Shown: positions 1-7,425 of the stretch, piece by piece
Numbering within the stretch: position 1 is the stretch's first letter
Layout: the number at the start of each line of letters is the position of its first letter
Source: Nostoc paludosum FACHB-159
GTDB taxonomy: Bacteria; Cyanobacteriota; Cyanobacteriia; Cyanobacteriales; Nostocaceae
Direction: 5' to 3'
DNA length: 64,000 nucleotides
Assembly (NCBI RefSeq): GCF_014698835.1
Contig: NZ_JACJTU010000007.1
Span: 186,001 to 250,000, forward strand
Notes under the pieces: model-generated
What the model saw: the letters and a program-made list of their open reading frames with translations, nothing else
Databases searched by the model: none
What the model was told of the DNA's origin: nothing
Made by a program: the position numbers and the translations under genes

Positions 1-492
1 CATCAACAGCAGCGAAAAGTTATTTTCATTGGAAATGGAGGGAGTGCAACTGTAGCTAGCCATCAAGCCATTGACTTCTGGCGTAATGGTAATATTCCAG
101 CGATCGCTTTTAATGATAGTGCTTCAATCACCTGCATTAGTAATGACTTTGGTTACGAACAAGTATTCAGCAAGCCAATCTCTACATTTGCCCAATCTGG
201 AGATATTTTATTTGCAATTAGTAGTTCTGGGCAATCAGAAAACATCCTCGCAGGTGTTCGCCAAGCAATAAAGATGGATTGCCATGTAATTACCCTTTCA
301 GCCTTTCAACCGAATAATCCTTTGCGTCAAATGGGACATTTGAATTTTTATGTTCCAACTATGTCTTATGGTTTTGCAGAAATCATGCATTTATGTATCT
401 GCCACTGCATTATAGATGGGTTAGTTAAAGGTGCTTTACCTAGTAGAGATGCAAATAACTATCTGAGTTTTCATGAAATTCAAGCATCTTAA
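1..492 (+). CDS. SIS-domain sugar-phosphate isomerase, GmhA-like (5' end outside window)
   Basis: Frame 1 is open from the first base to the TAA at 490-492, so the gene enters from the left. The visible 163 residues begin with a phosphosugar-binding loop (FIGNGGSATVASHQ) followed by the SIS second-half motif AISSSGQSENIL, as in sedoheptulose-7-phosphate isomerase GmhA. The role would be aldose-ketose isomerisation of a phosphorylated sugar in the cytoplasm. Directly downstream lie a nucleotidyltransferase-kinase fusion and an epimerase, the remaining steps needed to make an activated heptose-like sugar. The N-terminal part is missing, so the exact subfamily is uncertain. Confidence 0.85.
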   Translation, partial: HQQQRKVIFIGNGGSATVASHQAIDFWRNGNIPAIAFNDSASITCISNDFGYEQVFSKPISTFAQSGDILFAISSSGQSENILAGVRQAIKMDCHVITLSAFQPNNPLRQMGHLNFYVPTMSYGFAEIMHLCICHCIIDGLVKGALPSRDANNYLSFHEIQAS

Positions 493-550
493 ACTTATGC
501 AAGTTCTACACAAATTACCTGAATGTAATTGCCGCAAAATTTAGGATTCC

Positions 551-2101
551 ATGAAACTAGCAATCAGTACTGAAAAAAGTCTTGACTTTGAAACCTGTGC
601 AGAGGTGTTTGCTATCTACCGAGAACAGGGGCGCAAAATCGTTCTCTGCAATGGTGTATTTGATTTGCTGCACCCCGGACACATTGCTCACCTGCAAGCA
701 GCCAAAGCAATGGGAGATTTGTTAGTAGTCTCTTTAACTGCGACTCCCTACATTAACCGAGGCCCCGGAAGACCAATATTTTCTGATGAATTGCGCTTGA
801 GTTCCATAGCTGCTTTAGCTTGTGTTGATTACGTAATTTTAACCCCGGCGGTAACAGCTTTAGAAGTAATTGAAAAAGTGCGTCCGCATATTTATTGCAA
901 GGGTGATGAATATGCACAGACCGAAAAAGATGTAACCCACAATATTGACAAAGAAATTGCCCAAGTTAGAGCTTATGGCGGTGACATTCGCTATACCCAA
1001 GAAATTACTTTTAGCTCAACGCGGTTAATTAATAATTACCTTGATGTTCTTCCTTCAGACTTAAAAGATTACGCCAGCGATTTTAGTCAGAAATATAGTT
1101 TTGAGCAGATTACAGATGCTGTAGATGCAATGCAGCATCTCAATGTTTTAGTACTTGGCGATATCATTATTGACGAGTTTGTTCACTGTACTGTTCAGGG
1201 TTTAACTTCCAAAGGTAGAGCGCCTTCGACTCGCTTTCTGAAAAAGGAACAGCATTTAGGGGGAGTTTTTGCCATCGCTCGCCATCTGTCCAGTTTCGCC
1301 AAGTCTGTCACTCTAGCTAGCGCTATCGGTAGCGAACCAGATGTACATCGCTTAATTGCCAATCATGTGAATGGTTCGCTGCATCTGAATTTACAGTGTG
1401 CAGAGAATTATTCCACTGTCACCAAGCGTCGTTATATTGAACAACAAGGGGCAACAAAGGGTTATACGCAACTATTTGCGATTAACTCGATGAATGAAGA
1501 GGGATTAATACCTCAAGAACGCCAAAAACTCTTGGATTCTTGGGAAAAGTTACTCAAAAATTGCGATTTAGTGGTTTTGGCAGATTACGGTCATGGACTG
1601 ATTGATGCATCTGCCATTGAATTGATTCAAAACCAAGCACCATTTCTCGCTTTGAATTGTCAAACAAACAGTGCTAATTACGGTTACAACTTAATTAGTA
1701 AATATCAACGAGCTGATAGCTTTTGTATAGACGAGCAAGAAATTCGCCTCGCCTTTTCTAACCGCCACGGAAATCGAGATGAGTTATTAAAACGTTTGCA
1801 ATATCATCTAGGAGCGCAACAAGGTTGGTTAACTTTGGGCGCTGCGGGTTCTTTGGCAATTCAAGCCAATGGAGAGATGGAAGTTACCCCAGCAATGACA
1901 CAACAAGTCAAAGATACCACAGGTGCGGGAGATGCCTTTTTTGCTCTAGCTAGTTTGAGCGCCAAATTAGATTTACCTTTGCAGTTGGGATCGTTTTTAG
2001 GAAATTTAGCAGGCGCGATCGCGGCAAATATTTTGGGCAACGAAAAGCCTGTAGAGAAAGGGCGCTTACTCAAGTTTGCCAAAACAATTTGTACATTTTA
2101 A
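551..2101 (+). CDS. Bifunctional nucleotidyltransferase / PfkB sugar kinase, HldE-like with reversed domain order
   Basis: 516 residues. The N-terminal third is a cytidylyltransferase-type nucleotidyltransferase with the HxGH motif (GVFDLLHPGHIAHL, near residues 36-49). The rest, from about residue 190, is a PfkB/ribokinase-type kinase ending in the anion-hole and catalytic-base motif DTTGAGDAFF (near residue 455). HldE has the same two activities but with kinase first, so this protein is in reverse order. With the upstream GmhA-like isomerase and downstream epimerase it plausibly phosphorylates and nucleotide-activates a heptose or related sugar for envelope polysaccharide. The start at 551 has no strong Shine-Dalgarno; the upstream gap is 58 bp. 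Confidence 0.85.
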   Translation: MKLAISTEKSLDFETCAEVFAIYREQGRKIVLCNGVFDLLHPGHIAHLQAAKAMGDLLVVSLTATPYINRGPGRPIFSDELRLSSIAALACVDYVILTPAVTALEVIEKVRPHIYCKGDEYAQTEKDVTHNIDKEIAQVRAYGGDIRYTQEITFSSTRLINNYLDVLPSDLKDYASDFSQKYSFEQITDAVDAMQHLNVLVLGDIIIDEFVHCTVQGLTSKGRAPSTRFLKKEQHLGGVFAIARHLSSFAKSVTLASAIGSEPDVHRLIANHVNGSLHLNLQCAENYSTVTKRRYIEQQGATKGYTQLFAINSMNEEGLIPQERQKLLDSWEKLLKNCDLVVLADYGHGLIDASAIELIQNQAPFLALNCQTNSANYGYNLISKYQRADSFCIDEQEIRLAFSNRHGNRDELLKRLQYHLGAQQGWLTLGAAGSLAIQANGEMEVTPAMTQQVKDTTGAGDAFFALASLSAKLDLPLQLGSFLGNLAGAIAANILGNEKPVEKGRLLKFAKTICTF

Positions 2102-2123
2102 AAGATTATCAAGGAGCTAATTT

Positions 2124-3122
2124 ATGAGTTCAATTAAACAAGTTTTGGTAACCGGCGGTGCTGGTTATGTGGGGGCTGTTTTAGTTCCTAAACTTTTACA
2201 AGCTGGATATGCAGTCAAAGTGCTAGACCTGTATCTTTATGGCAAAGATGTACTAGCTGATGTTAAAGATAATCCTAACTTAGAAGAAATTCAAGGCGAT
2301 ATCCGCGATCGCCAACTCCTGGAAAAAATCATGCCGGGATGTGATGCAGTGATTCATTTAGCTTGCATTTCCAACGATCCGAGTTTTGAATTAGATCCAG
2401 ATTTAGGGCGTTCGATTAATTATGATGCCTTTTTTGACTTGGTAGATGTCGCCAAAGATTCGGGAGTCAAGCGGTTTATCTATGCTTCTTCCTCCAGTGT
2501 TTACGGCATCAAAGAAACAGAAAATGTTACAGAAGACTTACCGCTAATGCCTTTAACAGACTATTCTCGTTACAAGGCTTTATGCGAAGAAGTATTACTC
2601 AGCAAGCGAGAACCAGGATTTGTGACTTTAATACTACGTCCAGCATCAATATGCGGTTACTCTCCTCGCCAGCGACTAGATTTAATAGTCAACATTTTTA
2701 CTAATCAAGCTATCAATAACGGTAAAATTACAGTTTTTGGTGGTGAGAATAAGCGCCCCAGTCTTCATATTGAAGATATGACCCAGGTTTATCTCAACTC
2801 TCTACAATGGCCAGATGAAGCGATCGATGGCAAAATTTTCAATGTTGGGTATGAAAATTATACAGTGACTGAAATTGCAGAGATGACTCGTGAGGTAGTC
2901 GGAGACTCTGTAGAAATTGTGACTACACCCACAAATGATACGCGTTCATACCATATTTCCTCAGATAAAATTAAACAAGAACTGGGATTTGTACCTTCAC
3001 ATACAGTCCAAGATGCGATCGAGGATTTAACGTCAGCATTTAAAGCTAATCAACTTCCCAATTCTCTAACAGATTCTCGTTACTACAACGTGAAAGTGAT
3101 GAAAGAGATTAACTTCAAATAA
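2124..3122 (+). CDS. NAD(P)-dependent epimerase/dehydratase (extended SDR)
   Basis: 332 residues with an N-terminal Rossmann motif GGAGYVGAVL (residues 11-20), SSSSVYG in the serine region and the catalytic YSRYK (YxxxK), as in extended short-chain dehydrogenases acting on nucleotide sugars. It starts 22 bp after the kinase fusion with a clear AAGGAG site at 2110-2115, so the three genes look like one operon. Likely role is epimerisation or dehydration of the activated sugar made upstream; substrate unknown. A strong hairpin follows the stop. Confidence 0.88.
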   Translation: MSSIKQVLVTGGAGYVGAVLVPKLLQAGYAVKVLDLYLYGKDVLADVKDNPNLEEIQGDIRDRQLLEKIMPGCDAVIHLACISNDPSFELDPDLGRSINYDAFFDLVDVAKDSGVKRFIYASSSSVYGIKETENVTEDLPLMPLTDYSRYKALCEEVLLSKREPGFVTLILRPASICGYSPRQRLDLIVNIFTNQAINNGKITVFGGENKRPSLHIEDMTQVYLNSLQWPDEAIDGKIFNVGYENYTVTEIAEMTREVVGDSVEIVTTPTNDTRSYHISSDKIKQELGFVPSHTVQDAIEDLTSAFKANQLPNSLTDSRYYNVKVMKEINFK

Positions 3123-3126
3123 AGTC

Positions 3127-3155
3127 AAACCCCGGCATGATTCTGGGCGGGGTTT
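3127..3155 (+). terminator. Hairpin terminator after the sugar operon
   Basis: AAACCCCG and CGGGGTTT form an 8-bp perfect stem around a 13-nt loop a few bases after the epimerase stop codon, followed by an A/T-rich stretch. Position and strength suit the end of the sugar operon. Confidence 0.75.
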
Positions 3156-3285
3156 AAATTACAGCAGATTTAAATTTTTAGGTTGGTTTACAATACGGTT
3201 TGCTAAGGTTTTCGACGAAAATTATAGAGTCAAAAACGCGATAAATCCCCGATTGATTTTTGTAGAGACGGCGATTTATCGCGTC

Positions 3286-4146
3286 TTATTCAGCAAACAT
3301 CGCAACTAAACGATTGGCAGGTTCAGGCATTGAAACATAAAAAGTTGTTGGTAAAGACCAAGTATTACTTGGCTTATTGGGGTCAAGATAAAAGTTGCAT
3401 AAACCTTCAATAAAGGTTTTCATCTTGGAGATGTTATAGCCCCATAGTTTTAATGATGGTAAAACTTCAGTTTCGACGATGTTTAATAAATCATCTCGCC
3501 TGCTTGTCACTCTCATGGAATTAAAAATAGTCCATGCCATTTCTAATGCTTCAAGAGTGCCATCATTACCTCCTTCATAAAACCATTCAATATCAAAATC
3601 AATCATCCGCACGTTTCCTTCGGCGTCAATCATTTCATTACCGCCCCAGCGGTCTGCATAAATGATTCCGCGTCTGTGAGCTAAATTCATTTCCTGGACA
3701 ATCTTCGGCAGAAATTTTACTTCTCCGGCTTCTAAAAATTCAAATAAAGTTTTGCCTGTGACATATTCAATCAGCATCCAATCTTCAGCTGCATAAATTA
3801 ATTTCGGAACTGGTAAGCCAGCAGCTAAAGCCCGTTGGAGAAAATCAACTTCATCAGCGATATTTCTGAGTTTAAACGAACCACCATTTTGAATAAAACC
3901 AGTAGCTTCATACATATATTGCATATAAGCATCGCCGGCTTCAGTGGAAACATCTCGTCTAGCACGAAAAACGTAGCGATCGCCTGCTATTGTAATGAAT
4001 AAGATATGGTTAAATAATCCTTCAGATTCGGGTTTTTGTATTTTTGCTGTTTGACCTCCAGGTAAATAATCCAAAGCACGCTCTAATGCCTGAGCGATAT
4101 CTGTTGGCAGTGTATTTTTTAAATTTTCTTGAACTGAGCTTTTCAT
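3286..4146 (-). CDS. Kinase-fold protein (APH/RIO-like phosphotransferase)
   Basis: 286 residues. The C-terminal lobe shows a kinase-like catalytic loop YADRWGGNEM (D and N of HxDxxxxN, with Tyr for His) and a metal-binding MIDFDIEW resembling DFG/DxD, as in aminoglycoside phosphotransferase and RIO-type families. The N-lobe is only weakly recognisable. It lies 5 bp downstream of a Nudix gene on the same strand, so the two are probably co-transcribed; the pairing suggests nucleotide or small-metabolite phosphate chemistry. Substrate cannot be told. Could also be a protein kinase-like regulator. Confidence 0.65.
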   Translation of the reverse strand: MKSSVQENLKNTLPTDIAQALERALDYLPGGQTAKIQKPESEGLFNHILFITIAGDRYVFRARRDVSTEAGDAYMQYMYEATGFIQNGGSFKLRNIADEVDFLQRALAAGLPVPKLIYAAEDWMLIEYVTGKTLFEFLEAGEVKFLPKIVQEMNLAHRRGIIYADRWGGNEMIDAEGNVRMIDFDIEWFYEGGNDGTLEALEMAWTIFNSMRVTSRRDDLLNIVETEVLPSLKLWGYNISKMKTFIEGLCNFYLDPNKPSNTWSLPTTFYVSMPEPANRLVAMFAE

Positions 4147-4151
4147 TACCT

Positions 4152-4571
4152 TTAACCCATACTTAATTCTAAATTCATTGCTAAGAAATCAAAAAACTCA
4201 GCTAGAATTTGGTCGTAGTGAGATGCAAATTCCAGTTGCTTGATTTCTTCTCGACTAAAGTATGCTAATTTTTGACCTTCATGCAGCGTTATTTGGGAAA
4301 TATCTAAATCCAACTGAGTCCAAAAAATGTGTTCGTCACACTCTTGCCAAAAATAAGACTTAAAGAATTTAATCTCGCTTAACTCTAGTTCCATTTCCTC
4401 AACTATTTCTCTACGAATAGCTGCTTCTTTTGATTCATTTTCCTCTATATATCCTCCTAATAGTGCCCAAGTGTTAGGAAAAGGAATAGAGCTTTTATTA
4501 TCTCGAAGTACAAGTAATACTTGCTGCTGACTGTTGATAATAATTATGTCAGCCCCTGGTGCTTCTCTCAT
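4152..4571 (-). CDS. Nudix hydrolase
   Basis: 139 residues with a near-complete Nudix box: G, E, REIVEEMEL in GGYIEENESKEAAIRRE... (around residues 39-62), fitting Gx5Ex7REUxEExGU except that the usual late Gly is Glu-Leu. It would hydrolyse a nucleoside diphosphate linked to another moiety, cytoplasmic. First gene of a likely two-gene unit with the kinase-fold protein. The start at 4571 is the only Met before the conserved strand ADIIIINSQQQVLLVLR. Confidence 0.88.
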   Translation of the reverse strand: MREAPGADIIIINSQQQVLLVLRDNKSSIPFPNTWALLGGYIEENESKEAAIRREIVEEMELELSEIKFFKSYFWQECDEHIFWTQLDLDISQITLHEGQKLAYFSREEIKQLEFASHYDQILAEFFDFLAMNLELSMG

Positions 4572-4703
4572 CTCAGGTTAGATTGAATAAACTTTAATCA
4601 GTATATGATAAAGAAATAAAGTTAGAAAAATGATCTTTATTTTTTAAGCTTTTAATCAAGTGAAAATTAAGTAAGTCAACTTAATTAAACATAAAACAAT
4701 AGT

Positions 4704-4733
4704 AGGGTGCGTTGTCGCAAAGCGCAACGCACC
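4704..4733. repeat. Palindromic hairpin (AGGTGCGTTG type)
   Basis: AGGGTGCGTTG and CAACGCACCT flank a short GC-rich loop, a dispersed cyanobacterial palindrome. It sits downstream of the MATE gene (minus strand) and could serve as its terminator. A looser relative is at 61,338-61,420. Confidence 0.6.
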
Positions 4734-4771
4734 TCTTGGATGTTAAAGCCTTGTGAATTCTGATAACATAT

Positions 4772-6136
4772 TTAATTTTCCACGGCTGTCAAAGAACGCG
4801 AATCAACATCAGCATCAAAACTCAAAGATTTTGGTAAATACACAAGCATTGTCACCATTTTGGTAAACATGAATAATATGATGGCAAGCCACAAAATATA
4901 GTTGTTGTGAAAATAAAAAGCTGCTATAGCTGATGGAACAAATCCAAAAGTAGCAGCAATCAAGCTGACATTACGAACAATTTTGCCCTCTGCTAAACCT
5001 AAGTAATATCCTTCCAACATTGAGGCAATTGAATTGAACACAAGTAGGAAACATAAGCACCAAATATAGGCATCAATAGTTCCGGTAATTTCAGTGTGGT
5101 TGGTTAATATTCCAAAGACTTGTTGGGGAAATAAAACAGAAATTGTGGCTATACTAATCCCTATAAACAAGCTACTTGCAACTGAAACTCTCAACAAAGG
5201 AAGAAACTTTCCTTTTGATTCACTGCCTTTAAAGTTTCCGCTCAAGGTTTCTGTAGCAAATCCCAGTCCATTAGTTAAGTAAACATTCAGTTGTGCGACT
5301 TGACCCAACAAAGAATTCTGGGTAAATATTACTGTACCCATCATTGCACCCAAATTACTAATAAATGCAAAGACAGATACCTCAGTTATCGTTCTAATCA
5401 TGATATCTCTATTGAGAGATAAAGTATTTTTCAAAGCTGACAAATTTATAATTTTTGGCATCACTGCTCGTACTTCTTGCCACTGAATTTTTTGGCTAGC
5501 TAAGATGATGCCAATCAACAACATTAAATATTGGCTAGATGCTTGAGATGCTCCAGCCCCCATACTGTTCCAACCCCACTGAATAATAAATACGTAATCT
5601 AAAATTATATTGGCTGCGTTACCAATAATTGAAAGTACCAAAACCTTACTATTCTCCTCTCGTCCCAGCAGCCAACCGATGAGAACAAAGTTGAGTAAAA
5701 CAGCAGGCGACCCCCAAATTCGAGCATTATAATACTCAATACCAGCAGCTTTGATAGTGACTTCACCACTCAAGACCGAAAAACCTATTTCTCGCAAAGG
5801 ATACTGCAAAATTAGCACAGCAATACCCAATACCAAGCCGATTAAAGCATTGCGTAGCCCCACTAGCAGCACAGCCTCTTGGTCATCTGCTCCCACCGCT
5901 TGAGCCGTCAAACCAGTGGTGCCCATCCGTAAGAATTCAAGAATCAAATAGACGAGCCCAAATAAGATATTAGCGATGGAAACCCCCGCCAAGGCATCGA
6001 TGTCTTTCAAATGACCCAAAAAAGCCACGCTGATTAAACCCGCTAGAGGTATCATCAGATTAGAAACAATATTAGCGATCGCCAGGCGAAAGAAGCGCGG
6101 TACAAAGTCGTACTGTTCTGAAAGTGTTAAATTCAT
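4772..6136 (-). CDS. MATE-family multidrug/toxin exporter
   Basis: 454 residues, almost entirely hydrophobic, with about twelve membrane segments in two similar halves (beginning near FFRLAIANIVSNLMIPLAG and again near IMIRTITEVSVFAF), the layout of MATE (NorM/DinF) exporters. It would use a cation gradient to expel drugs or metabolites through the plasma membrane. Stands alone between intergenic gaps. Length matches the family. Substrate cannot be inferred from position. Confidence 0.9.
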   Translation of the reverse strand: MNLTLSEQYDFVPRFFRLAIANIVSNLMIPLAGLISVAFLGHLKDIDALAGVSIANILFGLVYLILEFLRMGTTGLTAQAVGADDQEAVLLVGLRNALIGLVLGIAVLILQYPLREIGFSVLSGEVTIKAAGIEYYNARIWGSPAVLLNFVLIGWLLGREENSKVLVLSIIGNAANIILDYVFIIQWGWNSMGAGASQASSQYLMLLIGIILASQKIQWQEVRAVMPKIINLSALKNTLSLNRDIMIRTITEVSVFAFISNLGAMMGTVIFTQNSLLGQVAQLNVYLTNGLGFATETLSGNFKGSESKGKFLPLLRVSVASSLFIGISIATISVLFPQQVFGILTNHTEITGTIDAYIWCLCFLLVFNSIASMLEGYYLGLAEGKIVRNVSLIAATFGFVPSAIAAFYFHNNYILWLAIILFMFTKMVTMLVYLPKSLSFDADVDSRSLTAVEN

Positions 6137-6488
6137 GAATTAATTAAGTAATCTAGCTCAGTTGATTGGGAGTTTTTGACAAATTTCCTAAAAAAGCTCT
6201 TAGAAAGCAATAATTTTAGCTAACTTTCCTATTTTAATTTTTTATTCTCAAATGAGCGCGGCAAATTATATCTATAATCTCAGCAATAAAACTAAGATGC
6301 AAGGACAGATAAAGATAAGACACTTAAGAAAAATTTTTCGGCGGCTCCACTGCAATCTTAGTTGCTGAGTTTTATCATCAGTGAGTGGGAGATGGGGAGA
6401 CTTGTACTGAGCGGAGCCGTTGGCGCAGCCTCTCGTAGAGAAGTATGGGGAGAATAATCCGTCAGTCAATAGTCAACACTATTTTAAA
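6137..6488. other. Intergenic region with dispersed repeat
   Basis: 352 bp between the MATE and Uma2 genes. A possible 65-codon minus-strand frame at 6272-6469 overlaps the dispersed repeat at 6402-6450 and shows no family signal; I treat it as non-coding. The MATE promoter (minus strand) should lie in 6137-6250. Confidence 0.6.
6402..6450. repeat. Dispersed repeat, copy 1 (CGTTGGCGCAGCCTCTCG type)
   Basis: The core GTTGGCGCAGCCTCTCGTAG plus AGAAGTATGGGG occurs here and again at 63,828-63,887, in both cases preceded by TTGTACTGAGC. These are intergenic, of unknown function; the second copy carries about 11 extra bases in its middle. Confidence 0.8.
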
Positions 6489-7232
6489 TTAAAGATTCAT
6501 CGCGATCGCTTCTACATCTTCTACAGTTAATCCTAAAGCATCAGCTACTTGTTCTCTATTTAATCCCATACTCAGTAGTCTAGGCACTGCTTGTTGCAGT
6601 CGTTGTTGTGCAGCTTGGGCTTCTTGTTGTGCAGCTTGGGACTTTGCCATTAATTCCCCAAATGTCATAAAAGGTTGACCATCTGGGTAGGAAAGTTGCC
6701 AGTGTTCGCCAGAGACATCAAAATTAATTTGCAGCCGTGGACTAACCCATTTTTGACCAAAATCTACCGAGTCTAAACCATATTCACCGCGTAACCAAAC
6801 TTGTAGTTCATTATTTTCTGGGTTGTATATATAGTATTCCTCCACACCGTATTGATTGTAGAACAGCAACTTCCGAGCCATTTCTATTGATGTGTTTACT
6901 GGTGAGAGGATTTCAAACACTACTTGGGGCGGTTGGTTTCCTTCTTCCCACTGTTTATAAGAAGAACGACGACCTTTTGGACGACCAATGGCAACCATCA
7001 CATCGGGTGCGTATTTAATCTTATTATTACCCTCAATGGGATACCAGAATAAATCACCAGCGACAAAAACATTTGGATCGTTTGCAAAGAGAAGATCTAA
7101 ATTACCCTTGATCAGCACAATAATTTCAAAATGTTCTGTATTATTGCCCATCGGCTGATCGTCAGATTCTGGATAGAAAATCTCCGCAGGTGCAGAAGAT
7201 TCGATTTGGGAAACCATCGCTTTCATCTCCAC
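6489..7232 (-). CDS. Uma2-family (DUF820) PD-(D/E)XK nuclease-like protein
   Basis: 247 residues typical of the greatly expanded cyanobacterial Uma2 family: DLFWYPIEG, a conserved GRPKGRRSSYKQWEEG and PQVVFEILSP carrying the likely catalytic E, then EEYYIYNPENNELQVWL. The C-terminus is a glutamine/alanine-rich helix (AQQEAQAAQQRLQQA) followed by a helix-turn-helix-like GLNREQVADALGLTVEDVEAI. No partner gene is nearby. Biological role of the family is not settled. Confidence 0.9.
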   Translation of the reverse strand: MEMKAMVSQIESSAPAEIFYPESDDQPMGNNTEHFEIIVLIKGNLDLLFANDPNVFVAGDLFWYPIEGNNKIKYAPDVMVAIGRPKGRRSSYKQWEEGNQPPQVVFEILSPVNTSIEMARKLLFYNQYGVEEYYIYNPENNELQVWLRGEYGLDSVDFGQKWVSPRLQINFDVSGEHWQLSYPDGQPFMTFGELMAKSQAAQQEAQAAQQRLQQAVPRLLSMGLNREQVADALGLTVEDVEAIAMNL

Positions 7233-7274
7233 TCGTGTTTTTTATTTTAGGCGATCGCTTCACTGCAATGTCAT

Positions 7275-7320
7275 TGTATCGAGTGACAATGCGATTGTAT
7301 CGAGTGACAATGCGATTGTA
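7275..7320. repeat. 21-bp tandem repeat
   Basis: Two perfect direct copies of TGTATCGAGTGACAATGCGA(T) and the start of a third lie between the divergent Uma2 and RTX genes. They may belong to the promoter region of either gene. Confidence 0.8.
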
Positions 7321-7425
7321 TTAAGAAATTTTACAAACACTGCTTAAGTAAAAAGTACCCTGCATAGACCTTAGTAACCCACGTATCGATAGGTGTAAGG
7401 TTCCATAGCGTAAGGAAAAATCCAC

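Noticed and set aside
6272..6469. 65-codon minus-strand gene
   Set aside because: Overlaps a dispersed repeat also found at 63.8 kb and has no family pattern.
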